A stretch of DNA of 64,000 nucleotides. Source: Acinetobacter sp. UBA3106. GTDB taxonomy: Bacteria; Pseudomonadota; Gammaproteobacteria; Pseudomonadales; Moraxellaceae. Below are positions 24,415 through 34,337 of this stretch, one piece after another. Made by a program: the position numbers and the translations under genes. Location of the stretch: contig DFAM01000023.1 of the NCBI GenBank assembly GCA_002365595.1, positions 57,051 through 121,050 on the forward strand. Reading direction: 5' to 3'. The notes beneath the pieces were generated by a model. That model saw only the letters and a list, made by a program, of their open reading frames with translations. It searched no databases and was not told where the DNA came from. Each line of letters starts with the position of its first letter. Position 1 is the stretch's first letter.

Positions 24415-26646
24415 TTAGATTGAAGCAAGAGCAGCATTCAAAGTAGCGCTTGGACGCATTACCGCATTTACTTTCTCTTGATCAAGAGCGTAATAGCCGC
24501 CGATGTCTACTGACTTACCTTGCACTTCTGCAAGTTCAGCAACAATTTTCTCTTCATTGTCAGCAAGTGCTTTCGCAAGAGGAGCAAACTTCGCTTTAAG
24601 CTCAGCATCTTCGTCTTGTGCAGCAAGCGCTTCAGCCCAGAATTTAGCCAGGTAGAAGTGGCTGCCACGGTTATCCAGCTCACCAGTACGACGAGAAGGT
24701 GACTTGTCGTTGTCTAGCAATTTGCCAGTTGCCTGATCTAGAGTTCGAGCAAGAAGTTTCGCACGAGCATTGTTTTCTTTAATGCCCATTTCTTCTAGAG
24801 AAACAGCTAGAGCAAGGAATTCACCCAAAGAGTCCCAACGCAAGTGGTTTTCTTCTACCAATTGCTGTACGTGTTTAGGTGCTGAACCGCCTGCACCAGT
24901 TTCGTACATGCCGCCGCCAGCCATCAACGGCACGATAGACAGCATTTTCGCAGAAGTACCCAGTTCCATAATCGGGAACAAGTCAGTCAGGTAGTCACGC
25001 AAGATGTTACCAGTTACTGAAATGGTATCCAGGCCACGAGCAACACGTTCAAGCGTATAACGCATTGCACGTACTTGTGACATGATTTGGATATCCAAAC
25101 CAGTTGTGTCGTGATCTTTCAGGTATTTTTCAACTTTCTTGATCAGTTCGTTTTCGTGTGGACGGTACGGGTCAAGCCAGAAGATCGCAGGCATGCCTGA
25201 GTTACGTGCACGAGTCACAGCAAGTTTCACCCAGTCACGGATTGGAGCATCTTTCACCTGACACATACGCCAGATATCGCCTTCTTCCACATTTTGAGAC
25301 ATCAACACTTCACCAGTTTCTAGGTCAGTTATGTTCGCAACACCTGCTTCAGGAATTTCGAAAGTCTTGTCGTGTGAACCGTATTCTTCTGCTTTTTGTG
25401 CCATCAAACCAACGTTAGGTACAGTACCCATTGTACGTGGATCGAAGTTACCATTCCATTTACAGAAGTTGATCATTTCCTGGTAAATACGCGCAAAAGT
25501 AGATTCAGGCATTACAGCTTTACAGTCGTAAGGTTTGCCGTCAGCACCCCACATTTTACCGCCACCACGGATCATTGCAGGCATAGAAGCATCTACAATC
25601 ACGTCGTTAGGAGAATGGAAGTTAGTGATGCCTTTAGCTGAATCAACCATCGCAAGTGCTGGACGGTGTTCTTGACAAGCATGTAGATCTTCGATGATTT
25701 CTTCACGCAACGAAGTTGGTAAAGTTTCGATTTTCTCGTAAAGACCCGCCATACCGTTGTTGATGTTAATACCCAATTCATCAAACAGTTTGCCATGTTT
25801 CTCAAACGCTTCTTTGTAGTAAATGCGTACACAGTGACCGAATACGATCGGATGTGACACCTTCATCATGGTCGCTTTAACGTGTAGAGAGAACAGGATG
25901 CCTGCTTCTTTACAATCATCTAATTCTTTTTCATAGAAGTCGCAAAGCGCTTTTTTGCTCATGAACATTGAGTCAATGATTTCGCCTTCAAGAAGCGCAA
26001 CTTTTGGCTTAAGAACAATGGTTTCACCAGACTTAGTGATCAATTCCATTTTCACGTTACGCGCGCGGTCTAAAGTCATAGACTTTTCACCATGGTAGAA
26101 GTCACCTTCGTCCATATGAGAAACGTGAGTTTGTGACCACTGTTTCCACTCGCTCATAGAATGCGGGTGTTTTTTCGCGTAGTTTTTCACTGCGGCAGGT
26201 GCACGACGGTCAGAGTTACCTTCACGCAATACCGGGTTTACAGCAGAACCTAAACATTTGCTGTAACGTGCTTTAATAGCTTTTTCTTCCTCAGTTACCG
26301 GGTTTTCCGGGTAGTCAGGAAGCGCATAGCCTTTCGATTGAAGTTCCTTGATACACGCTGTCAACTGGCCGACTGAAGCACTAATATTTGGGAGTTTGAT
26401 GATATTAGTGTCAGGATCTTGTGTGAGACGGCCAAGCTCTGCTAGGTTATTTGGTACCTTTTGCTCGTCGCTTAGGAATTCGCTAAATTCTGCAAGCACA
26501 CGTACGGCCACAGAGATGTCTTTTTTAACAATCTCAACACCAGCCGGCTTGGTAAAGGTCTCAATGATCGGCAGCAGGGAGTAGGTCGCCAACAATGGCG
26601 CCTCGTCGGTCAATGTGTAAATGATTTTTGACTTTCCACCAGCCAT
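24415..26646 (-). CDS. icd: NADP-dependent isocitrate dehydrogenase, monomeric type
   Basis: A 743-residue monomeric IDH that converts isocitrate to 2-oxoglutarate in the TCA cycle. Its length and blocks such as GNSDRRAPAAVKNYAKKHPH, KATMMKVSHPIVFGH and DNRGSHFYLAKFWAEAL are characteristic of this class, which is unrelated in length to the dimeric 415-residue enzyme. The start MAGGKSKI at 26646 is the family N-terminus; a 12-codon upstream extension lacks support. It is monocistronic, bounded by a terminator and by a long upstream gap. Confidence 0.95.
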   Translation of the reverse strand: MAGGKSKIIYTLTDEAPLLATYSLLPIIETFTKPAGVEIVKKDISVAVRVLAEFSEFLSDEQKVPNNLAELGRLTQDPDTNIIKLPNISASVGQLTACIKELQSKGYALPDYPENPVTEEEKAIKARYSKCLGSAVNPVLREGNSDRRAPAAVKNYAKKHPHSMSEWKQWSQTHVSHMDEGDFYHGEKSMTLDRARNVKMELITKSGETIVLKPKVALLEGEIIDSMFMSKKALCDFYEKELDDCKEAGILFSLHVKATMMKVSHPIVFGHCVRIYYKEAFEKHGKLFDELGININNGMAGLYEKIETLPTSLREEIIEDLHACQEHRPALAMVDSAKGITNFHSPNDVIVDASMPAMIRGGGKMWGADGKPYDCKAVMPESTFARIYQEMINFCKWNGNFDPRTMGTVPNVGLMAQKAEEYGSHDKTFEIPEAGVANITDLETGEVLMSQNVEEGDIWRMCQVKDAPIRDWVKLAVTRARNSGMPAIFWLDPYRPHENELIKKVEKYLKDHDTTGLDIQIMSQVRAMRYTLERVARGLDTISVTGNILRDYLTDLFPIMELGTSAKMLSIVPLMAGGGMYETGAGGSAPKHVQQLVEENHLRWDSLGEFLALAVSLEEMGIKENNARAKLLARTLDQATGKLLDNDKSPSRRTGELDNRGSHFYLAKFWAEALAAQDEDAELKAKFAPLAKALADNEEKIVAELAEVQGKSVDIGGYYALDQEKVNAVMRPSATLNAALASI

Positions 26647-27477
26647 ATGTAGCCCCTTGCTTTGGATTGAGTTTTCAGGCACCGAGCTTGTGGCTCAGTC
26701 CCGCGAACCGGTTTGCTTAAATAAAACATTAAAAAGTATCGGTGCTTATTTGCACCTCAGCCAAACAGCAAGATCTTGCATACTGATCTTTGGCTGAAAA
26801 TTTGTATACATCAGTGTTGTTCACCAATACCGATATTCTACGTGAAATTTAGTTTTATTTCGAATCTAGACGTGGTAGTCAGTCTGTTAGAACGCTCAAA
26901 CACTCATCTAATTGACCAACAGGGGATTTTGGGTGTTAATGTAATATATTTTATATTTATCAATTATTTGTATATTTTTTAATAAAAATATTGATTAAAA
27001 TTTAAACATATTATTTTTCTGATTTGTAAACTAATTACTTACAACATGTTGGGTATCATGGAAATAAATCATTCATAACAGAATAACCTATAAATTAATT
27101 TTATATATGCTCAGAAAAATCGTTCTTGAGAAATAGATGTTTCTCATTATTCGGATACAATTTTATCTATAGTTCTGTATACCGCTATACACCTCAGTTG
27201 AAGTCGGAAATGACTGATTTTTTAGAACGCTTTAAATTAAATAGTATTAAATTAAGGTGATCATTGAGACAAATCAGGTTATTATTCACATTAATTATTT
27301 GGTTAAATTTTGAACATTTTAATCGGATGATAAAATAATTTAGGCTAAATATGACTTAGAATGTCACATTCTATCTATTTATGTCTTTATTGATTGTGTT
27401 CATAGTGAAATTTTGTTAATAAGGTAAAAGGTAATAATTATTTTTTACAACAATAATAGTGATTGGATGAATCAAAT
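26647..27477. other. Long AT-rich intergenic region without a convincing gene
   Basis: About 830 bases between the divergent icd and sensor-kinase genes. It must hold both promoters. It is very AT-rich with scattered stops; a 68-codon frame at 26776-26982 has no family features. The only ordered element I see is the palindrome at 27357-27373. Confidence 0.6.
27357..27373. promoter_or_regulatory. Perfect 8-bp inverted repeat upstream of the sensor-kinase gene, candidate operator
   Basis: TAGAATGT-C-ACATTCTA, about 105 bases before the kinase start. Symmetric arms with a single-base centre in an AT-rich promoter region suggest a dimeric regulator site. The regulator is unknown. Confidence 0.45.
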
Positions 27478-28755
27478 ATGAAAATGCAGTTGCTTGAAAT
27501 AGGCTCAGAAACTGAGCAGCTTAGTGCATGTAAGCTTTCACTATTATTGGGTGTGTTTACCCCGACTAATCAGGTTGAACGTTTTTTAAAATTTGCCCGT
27601 AAAATGCTTGGAGCAGATCAGGCGGTATTGACTTTTCATAATGAGCCTTATATCTGGTATTCCTCAAGACAGGGTTTTAAGGCATTTTGCTCGCCAGGTG
27701 AAACCTGTTTAAGTCCTTATTTTGAAGGCCAGACCTTTATTGATCATCAACATGCACAATATGCAAATCTGGTACAGCATATTGGTGAGTTCGGCGTAGA
27801 TGCAAACCGTTATCTGGCTTTCGATCTGCGGATGAGTGATGGCGTGTCCATTGGCCAAGCGCTATTTTTTGATTTAAAACAGGAAAGTTTTGCGTCTGAA
27901 GATATTGCAGCCGTAAATGATTTTACCACCAGTCTTATCCATGTGATTGAATTGAAAGCCGATCATGCCGAACTTAAAGATATGTACGAGCAGCAAGCGG
28001 CACTCAACTTCAGCAAGACCAAGTTTTTCCAGATTATTGCCCACGACTTGAGAGCACCTTTTCATGGTTTGCTGGGTTTTTCCGAGGTGTTGGCGCAAGA
28101 ACGTGAAACACTGGATGAATCGAGCGTACAGAGTATTGCTGAATATTTGTATGATACGGCACAATCCACCTATAACCTGCTGGAAAGTCTGCTGAATTGG
28201 GCAATGGCTGAAGGTGGACGTTTTATTTATCATCCGATTAATTTTGAGTTAAAACAGTCGACTAAAATTGTCTGCGATGTACTTAACAGTCTGGCTTTAA
28301 AGAAAAATATCCAGTTAATTGACCAGATTGAAGACGACATGAAAGTTTATGCCGATATCAACATGATTACTTCGGTGATTCAGAACCTGGTATCAAATGC
28401 CCTGAAATTCACGCCAATCGATGGTACGGGTAAAGTCATTATTGCTGCGAACAGATTGGATACGCACGTGCATATTTCTGTCCGTGATACGGGACTGGGC
28501 ATGAATCAGGCTCAAATAGAGCAACTGTTCCAGCAATCTGTAACTGCTAGTATCAAGGGTACTGCAGGGGAGAAAGGGACTGGACTGGGACTGGTGTTGT
28601 GTAAACGCTTTATCGATCTGAACCATGGCGAAATTTTCGTAGAATCTCAGGAAGGTGAAGGAACGATTTTCCATGTGACCTTGCCGGCAGCCACCAATGC
28701 CCATCAAGCCTTAATTCCGGAACAGATCATCAAGAATGAAAAAGTGAAAGTATAG
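27478..28755 (+). CDS. Soluble GAF-type sensor histidine kinase (orphan)
   Basis: A 425-residue kinase with no membrane segment. Residues about 15-160 look like a GAF-type sensory domain, followed by a short coiled linker. The HisKA box FQIIAHDLRAPFHG carries phospho-acceptor His189. The ATP-binding part has VIQNLVSNALKF (N box), DTGLGMN (G1) and GEKGTGLGLVL (G2). No response regulator is adjacent, so its partner is encoded elsewhere. The ATG at 27478 has GGATGA about 8 bases upstream; a TTG five codons earlier is an alternative. The signal sensed is unknown. Confidence 0.87.
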   Translation: MKMQLLEIGSETEQLSACKLSLLLGVFTPTNQVERFLKFARKMLGADQAVLTFHNEPYIWYSSRQGFKAFCSPGETCLSPYFEGQTFIDHQHAQYANLVQHIGEFGVDANRYLAFDLRMSDGVSIGQALFFDLKQESFASEDIAAVNDFTTSLIHVIELKADHAELKDMYEQQAALNFSKTKFFQIIAHDLRAPFHGLLGFSEVLAQERETLDESSVQSIAEYLYDTAQSTYNLLESLLNWAMAEGGRFIYHPINFELKQSTKIVCDVLNSLALKKNIQLIDQIEDDMKVYADINMITSVIQNLVSNALKFTPIDGTGKVIIAANRLDTHVHISVRDTGLGMNQAQIEQLFQQSVTASIKGTAGEKGTGLGLVLCKRFIDLNHGEIFVESQEGEGTIFHVTLPAATNAHQALIPEQIIKNEKVKV

Positions 28756-28829
28756 AAAAATAAATTTTCTTTTCCACTCTCTCTTGTCAGCTGCTATAAC
28801 TAGGAAAAAATCAGGCTGAAGGTTTTAAG

Positions 28830-31589
28830 ATGAATGCGGAACAATTGCAGAACACATTGCGAGCGAGCCAATACGCAGAACAGGTATTGGGGAAACACGG
28901 CGCTTTATTAGAACAGGATTATGCAATTGATCAATTTCTTCTTCCTTTAAGCACGCTTCAAATCCAGAACTTTGTTCATGACACGCTAGAGCAGATTGCA
29001 GATGAAAACACATGGATGCGTGCCATCCGTGTGCTTCGCGCGCGTCTGATGTTTCGCTGGATCTGGCAGGATGCCAATCGGCTGACCGATGTAGTTACGC
29101 TGACACGTGAGCTTTCCGATTTTGCCGATGCAGCCATTTGCGCGGCTAAAGATTTTGCCCAGGTACCTTTGGTGGCCAAGCATGGTGAGCCAATAGGATA
29201 CGGTGGTGCCGTGCAGGATTTAATTGTTGTGGCTATGGGTAAACTCGGGGCACAAGAGCTGAATCTTTCCAGTGATATTGATTTGATCTTTGCCTTTGAT
29301 GAACAGGGCGAAACAAACGGCCGTAAATGTCTGGATGTACAGCAGTTTTGTATTCTGTGGGGACAGAAACTGATTTATCTGCTGGATCATATTACCGCAG
29401 ATGGTTTTGTATTCCGAGTTGATATGCGTCTGCGTCCCTGGGGTGATGGTTCAGCTCTTGCGATTAGTCATGCCGCATTAGAAAAATATTTAAGCCAGCA
29501 TGGACGTGAGTGGGAGCGCTATGCCTGGATTAAAGCTCGTATTGTCACCGGTGGAAAAGAAGGTGATGAGTTACTGGAGATGACCCGTCCCTTTGTGTTT
29601 CGCAAATATGTCGATTACACCGCCTTTGAAGCCATGCGCGAAATGAAGGCGATGATCGAGCGTGAAGTACAACGCCGAAATATTGAAGATGATATCAAGC
29701 TGGGTGCAGGCGGAATTCGTGAAGTCGAATTCATCGTTCAAGTCTTTCAATTGATTTATGGTGGCTCAAAACTGGAGTTGCAGGATCGCCAGTGTCTGGT
29801 CAGCCTGCATCATTTGGGAGAAGTAGGGCTACTTGAGCAAAATGCCGTGCTTGAACTGGAGGATGCTTACCTGTTCCTGCGCCGTATCGAGCATGCCATT
29901 CAGGCTTTACATGACCAGCAAACCCAGTCCTTACCAACTGAGCCTGATTTAAGAAATCGTATTATTGAAACTTTGGGTTTTGAATCCTGGGATGCCTTCC
30001 TTGAGGTACTGAATCAAAAACGCGGCAAAGTTATTTATCAGTTTGAGCATTTAATTAAAGAAAAAGAGCCTGATCCGCTGGTGGAAAGTTTTACTCAGCT
30101 TGAAAAACAGCTGAATGAAGTACTGGATGAAGATGCCAAAAATCTGGTACATGAGTTTTGGTATGGCCATGCTTTAAAAAAATTACCGGCGAAAGCGGTA
30201 CAACGTCTGAAAGCTTTTTGGCCGCACCTGATTGAAGCGATTTTACAGTCCGATAAACCGCAAGTCGCATTGCTGCGCTTAATGCCGTTGGTGGAATCGG
30301 TGATGCGTCGTACCGTGTATCTGGTGATGCTGATTGAAAGCAAAGGCGCACTGCAGCGTCTGGTGAAGATGGCAACTGTCAGCCCGTGGATTTGTGAGGA
30401 ACTAACCCATTATCCAGTATTGCTGGATGAATTTTTATCAATGGATTTTGAATTGCCAAAACGCAAGGATCTGGAAGATTCACTGCGTCAGCAATTGTTA
30501 CGCATCGAGATTGATCAGATTGAAGATCAGATGCGGGTTCTGCGCCTATTCAAGAAATCCAATGTATTGGCTGTGGCCGCCAGTGATGTACTGGCAGAAA
30601 GTCCGCTGATGAAAGTATCTGATGCATTAACCGATATTGCAGAAGTTTCAGTAAATGCCACGCTGCATTTGGCTTATCAGATGGTGGCGAAAAAACATGG
30701 TTTCCCATTGGATGCCGAAGGCCAGCGCTGCGCCCTGGATCATACTGCTTTTACCGTGATTGGTTATGGGAAAGTTGGCGGAATTGAACTGGGTTATGGT
30801 TCCGATCTGGATCTGGTGTTTATTCACTATATGAGTGAACAGGGCGATACAGATGGCATTAAACCGATTAGCGGTTTCGAGTTTGCCATGCGTGTGGCAC
30901 AGAAATTCATGTCATTGATGACCACCCAAACTTTAGATGGGCGGGTCTATGAAATTGATACCCGTTTACGTCCATCCGGTGAAGCCGGTTTACTGGTGAC
31001 AAGCCTGAAAGCCTTTGAACAATATCAATTAAAAAGTGCCTGGGTATGGGAACATCAGGCGCTGGTTCGGGCCAGATCGATTGCCGGTGAAGCTTCACTG
31101 CGAGAAAAATTTGAAGATTTACGCTGTCGTATTTTGACTCAACCGCGGGATGAGGCGAATGTTCGTGCAGAAGTGCTAAAAATGCGTCAGAAGATGAAAG
31201 AACATCTGGGTTCCTCCAAAGAGCAGCAAAAAGATGGGATTTTTCATTTAAAACAGGATGCAGGAGGTATCGTTGATATCGAATTTATGGCACAGTATGC
31301 GGTATTAGCATGGAGTGGGTCGAATCCTGATCTCGCCCATTACTCCGACAACGTACGAATCCTTGAGGATGCCGCAAAAACGGATCGCTTATCCAGCGCC
31401 GATGCGACAGCATTGATTCAAGCTTATCTCAGTGAACGAGCCGAGAGCCACCGTTTAGCCCTTGCAAATCAATCCATGCAAGTTGCAGCTGACGACTGGC
31501 ACGATACCCGAGAGGTCGTTTGCAAGTTATGGCAAAGATTAATTGATCCAACTGCAACTTTTGCGTTGGATAGAAATGACTGTGTATAA
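28830..31589 (+). CDS. glnE: Bifunctional glutamine synthetase adenylyltransferase/deadenylase
   Basis: A 919-residue GlnE. Two nucleotidyltransferase domains are visible: the N-terminal deadenylase with LSSDIDLIFAFDE and the C-terminal adenylylase with GYGSDLDLVFIHY, each with the paired Asp metal ligands. A helical linker and the C-terminal LKQDAGGIVDIEFMAQY complete the pattern. It adjusts glutamine synthetase activity in response to PII state. It is followed 18 bases later by ilvE, so the two are probably co-transcribed. Confidence 0.95.
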   Translation: MNAEQLQNTLRASQYAEQVLGKHGALLEQDYAIDQFLLPLSTLQIQNFVHDTLEQIADENTWMRAIRVLRARLMFRWIWQDANRLTDVVTLTRELSDFADAAICAAKDFAQVPLVAKHGEPIGYGGAVQDLIVVAMGKLGAQELNLSSDIDLIFAFDEQGETNGRKCLDVQQFCILWGQKLIYLLDHITADGFVFRVDMRLRPWGDGSALAISHAALEKYLSQHGREWERYAWIKARIVTGGKEGDELLEMTRPFVFRKYVDYTAFEAMREMKAMIEREVQRRNIEDDIKLGAGGIREVEFIVQVFQLIYGGSKLELQDRQCLVSLHHLGEVGLLEQNAVLELEDAYLFLRRIEHAIQALHDQQTQSLPTEPDLRNRIIETLGFESWDAFLEVLNQKRGKVIYQFEHLIKEKEPDPLVESFTQLEKQLNEVLDEDAKNLVHEFWYGHALKKLPAKAVQRLKAFWPHLIEAILQSDKPQVALLRLMPLVESVMRRTVYLVMLIESKGALQRLVKMATVSPWICEELTHYPVLLDEFLSMDFELPKRKDLEDSLRQQLLRIEIDQIEDQMRVLRLFKKSNVLAVAASDVLAESPLMKVSDALTDIAEVSVNATLHLAYQMVAKKHGFPLDAEGQRCALDHTAFTVIGYGKVGGIELGYGSDLDLVFIHYMSEQGDTDGIKPISGFEFAMRVAQKFMSLMTTQTLDGRVYEIDTRLRPSGEAGLLVTSLKAFEQYQLKSAWVWEHQALVRARSIAGEASLREKFEDLRCRILTQPRDEANVRAEVLKMRQKMKEHLGSSKEQQKDGIFHLKQDAGGIVDIEFMAQYAVLAWSGSNPDLAHYSDNVRILEDAAKTDRLSSADATALIQAYLSERAESHRLALANQSMQVAADDWHDTREVVCKLWQRLIDPTATFALDRNDCV

Positions 31590-31607
31590 AAATTTGGAGT
31601 GTGTGCC

Positions 31608-32534
31608 ATGAACTTGGCTGATCGTGATGGTTTTATTTGGCAAGATGGACAAATGGTTGACTGGCGTGAGGCGAAAATCCACGTCCTAACTCATACATTA
31701 CACTACAGTATGGGTGTCTTTGAGGGTGTCCGTGCTTATGAAACACCAAATGGTACCGCGATTTTCCGTCTCCAAGATCATACAAAACGTTTGCTTAACT
31801 CTGCAAAAATTTATCAAATGAAAGTTCCATTTGATCAGGCAGCACTTGAGCAGGCTCAAATTGATGTAGTACGTGAAAATAAATTAGCTTCATGCTATTT
31901 GCGTCCAATTATCTTTATCGGTTCAGAAAAACTCGGTATTGCTGCAACCAATAATACGATTCATGCGACTGTAGCGGCATGGGGCTGGGGTGCTTACCTG
32001 GGTGAAGAAGCCATGGCGAAAGGTATTCGCGTGAAAACTTCATCATTTACCCATCACCATCCAAACGTGACCATGTGTAAAGCAAAAGCGTCTGGTAACT
32101 ATACCTTGTCGATTCTTGCGCATCAGGAAGTGGCACATTCGGGTTATGACGAAGCGATGTTGATGGACCCGCAAGGTTATGTATGCCAAGGTTCTGGCGA
32201 AAACGTATTCTTGGTGAAAGATGGCGTATTGCATACCCCTGATATCGCTGGCGGTGCTTTAGATGGTATTACCCGTCAAACCATCATTACCATTGCTAAA
32301 GACTTGGGTTATGAAGTGGTCGAACGTCGCATCACCCGTGACGAATTCTATATTGGTGATGAAGCATTCTTCACGGGTACTGCTGCTGAAGTGACGCCAA
32401 TTCGCGAATATGATGACCGTATCATTGGTGAAGGCTGTCGTGGTCCAATTACGACACAAATCCAGAAAGCGTTCTTTGATGCAGTTCAGGGTAAAGATCC
32501 TAAATATGCACACTGGTTAACTTACGTAAAATAA
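31608..32534 (+). CDS. ilvE: Branched-chain amino acid aminotransferase
   Basis: A 308-residue class IV PLP aminotransferase acting on leucine, isoleucine and valine. It has HTLHYSMGVFEGVRAY at the N-terminus, KAKASGNY with the PLP lysine near residue 160, GSGENVFLV and FFTGTAAEVTPI. The start at 31608 has GGAG at 31596-31599, 8 bases upstream; an earlier GTG lacks that spacing. In Acinetobacter ilvE marks the left border of the outer-core locus. Confidence 0.95.
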   Translation: MNLADRDGFIWQDGQMVDWREAKIHVLTHTLHYSMGVFEGVRAYETPNGTAIFRLQDHTKRLLNSAKIYQMKVPFDQAALEQAQIDVVRENKLASCYLRPIIFIGSEKLGIAATNNTIHATVAAWGWGAYLGEEAMAKGIRVKTSSFTHHHPNVTMCKAKASGNYTLSILAHQEVAHSGYDEAMLMDPQGYVCQGSGENVFLVKDGVLHTPDIAGGALDGITRQTIITIAKDLGYEVVERRITRDEFYIGDEAFFTGTAAEVTPIREYDDRIIGEGCRGPITTQIQKAFFDAVQGKDPKYAHWLTYVK

Positions 32535-32549
32535 GTTGATCGGTTAAGA

Positions 32550-32583
32550 TGAGAAGGCGGAACGAAAGTTTCGCCTTTTTTGT
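32550..32583 (+). terminator. Intrinsic terminator after ilvE
   Basis: AAGGCGGAAC-GAAA-GTTTCGCCTT followed by a T run; a GNRA-type loop with one G-T pair in the stem. It separates ilvE from the outer-core genes. Confidence 0.85.
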
Positions 32584-32610
32584 ATTTAATAGATATTGTA
32601 CAGGTGCTGA

Positions 32611-33405
32611 ATGACATTTGAGTCGGCTATGCGTAGATTTAAACTACGCATGAAAAAAAGAATGTATAAACTTGATAAAAAGCGCTGGCTTTCTGAAAAT
32701 CAGTCAGATTTGCAATATTTTGAAGAAAAATTACTGTATTCCATGCCAGAAACTTTACAGTTGGTTGCGCAAGGAAAATCACTAGCACGTTTTGGCGATG
32801 GCGAAATCACTTTAATGGATGGCGATGATATTGATTTCCAGAAATGTCATCCTGAACTCGCATTGGAACTTGAAAATATTTTAAAAAACCAAGATGAAAA
32901 ATTGTTAGTCTGTTTGCCGACCATATTGAAAGCTTGTAATGATGATGAAGTCAATTGGTGGCTAAAATTTTGGTATGTACGTTGGAAAGACTTAAAACAA
33001 AAACTGAGCTTTGAACATTCATACGGACATTCTATGGTGACACGTCCAGATTTTTTCATCATGTATCCCGAACAGGCAGTGCCGGCATGGAAATCAATTT
33101 GGCAGAATCGTAAAACTGTTTTAATTACAGGTGAGGGTTCTAAACTAAATTTAGAGCATACGCTGTTTGATAATGTTTCAGCCCGTCAAATAATTTATTC
33201 AAAAGCGACGAATGCGTTTGCTGATGCAGAGCGGATTATTGCGGAGGTGCAAAATACTGCTAAGCAAAGCTGTTTGATTTTGATTGCTTTAGGTCCTACT
33301 GGAACGGTTTTAGCCAAACGTTTTTCCGACCTGGGCTATCAAGCATTAGATATTGGTCACATCACTAGTTCATACGATACGGTTTTTCAGCAGAAAGCAG
33401 GCTAA
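32611..33405 (+). CDS. GT-D fold (DUF1792-type) glycosyltransferase, outer-core locus
   Basis: A 264-residue protein with a basic N-terminus. LARFGDGEITLMDG near residue 70 contains the acidic pair typical of the GT-D (formerly DUF1792) fold, and LIALGPTGTVLAKRFSDLGYQALDIGH near the C-terminus is the other conserved block of this class. Members transfer sugars to glycans. As the first gene after ilvE it opens the outer-core cluster. Sugar and linkage cannot be read. Confidence 0.82.
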   Translation: MTFESAMRRFKLRMKKRMYKLDKKRWLSENQSDLQYFEEKLLYSMPETLQLVAQGKSLARFGDGEITLMDGDDIDFQKCHPELALELENILKNQDEKLLVCLPTILKACNDDEVNWWLKFWYVRWKDLKQKLSFEHSYGHSMVTRPDFFIMYPEQAVPAWKSIWQNRKTVLITGEGSKLNLEHTLFDNVSARQIIYSKATNAFADAERIIAEVQNTAKQSCLILIALGPTGTVLAKRFSDLGYQALDIGHITSSYDTVFQQKAG

Positions 33406-33446
33406 TTGGCAGTCCATTCAAGCAGCATCTATGAGGATTTTTCTCT

Positions 33447-34325
33447 ATGCATATTGTCTACGTCAGTGATGGTAAAGCAGGACACCGTTCGCAAGCAGTC
33501 GGTTTATATAAAGCCATGCAACGCATAAGCAATATCGAAGTGACCTTTCAGGAAATCTCCATTCAGCAATTGCCAATTTTCACGCTGTTAAAAGGCATGT
33601 TGAGTCATCAATTGGCACTGTTTGAAAAAAAGCCGGATTATATTTTTGGCGTGGGCAGTCATACCCAATCACAGGTCTTGCTGCTGGGGAAAGTATATCC
33701 ACAGGCGAAAACGGTTATTTTAATGAAGCCGAATTTTCCGTTTACCTGGTTTGACCATACCATCATTCCTGAACATGATGGCGTACCTGAATCTAGACAT
33801 GTGATTACCACTCAAGGGGCTTTAAACCCGATTGTCAATGAACAGCGCCATCAAGCCAATCGGATTTTGGTTGCTTTAGGTGGCTCATCCAAACGTCATC
33901 AGTGGAATGAAAAGAAGGTGTTAGAGGTGATTCAGAATATTGTGCAGCACCATCCACAAGCTGAAATTATTTTAACCACTTCACGTCGTACTCCCAAAGA
34001 ATTTCTTGGACATTTATCAGCTCAGCCTTATGTCAGTCAGCTACAGATTTTCCCGGTGGAAGATACGCCGCAAGGCTGGATCTTTGAGCAGATGCAACAA
34101 GCCGAAGCAGTTTGGGTCACGGAAGACAGTGTTTCCATGATTTTCGAGGCTTTAACAGCCGGTTGTAAGGTAGGGATAATTGCGATAGACCGTTTGAAAT
34201 CTGATAGAATTACCACATTGTTGGATCAGCTTTTATCGACATCGTCAGATAAACCACATCACAATCTATTGAATTTAAAACTGAATGAAGCAACCCGAGT
34301 TGCTGATATATTATTGAAAAAATAG
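33447..34325 (+). CDS. ELM1-family (PF06258-type) protein, putative glycosyltransferase
   Basis: A 292-residue protein opening VYVSDGKAGHRSQAVGLYKA, the signature of the family named after plant ELM1, whose bacterial members sit in cell-surface glycan loci. It also has LVALGGSSKRHQWN and WVTEDSVSMIFEALTAGCKVG, which resemble nucleotide-sugar binding segments of GT-B enzymes. It is 12 bases upstream of the next glycosyltransferase gene. It is probably a core oligosaccharide transferase, inferred from location. Confidence 0.82.
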   Translation: MHIVYVSDGKAGHRSQAVGLYKAMQRISNIEVTFQEISIQQLPIFTLLKGMLSHQLALFEKKPDYIFGVGSHTQSQVLLLGKVYPQAKTVILMKPNFPFTWFDHTIIPEHDGVPESRHVITTQGALNPIVNEQRHQANRILVALGGSSKRHQWNEKKVLEVIQNIVQHHPQAEIILTTSRRTPKEFLGHLSAQPYVSQLQIFPVEDTPQGWIFEQMQQAEAVWVTEDSVSMIFEALTAGCKVGIIAIDRLKSDRITTLLDQLLSTSSDKPHHNLLNLKLNEATRVADILLKK

Positions 34326-34337
34326 AGTTGTTTCTTC

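Noticed and set aside
26776..26982. A 68-codon frame in the gap between icd and the kinase gene
   Set aside because: No RBS, no family features, and composition like the surrounding AT-rich non-coding DNA.
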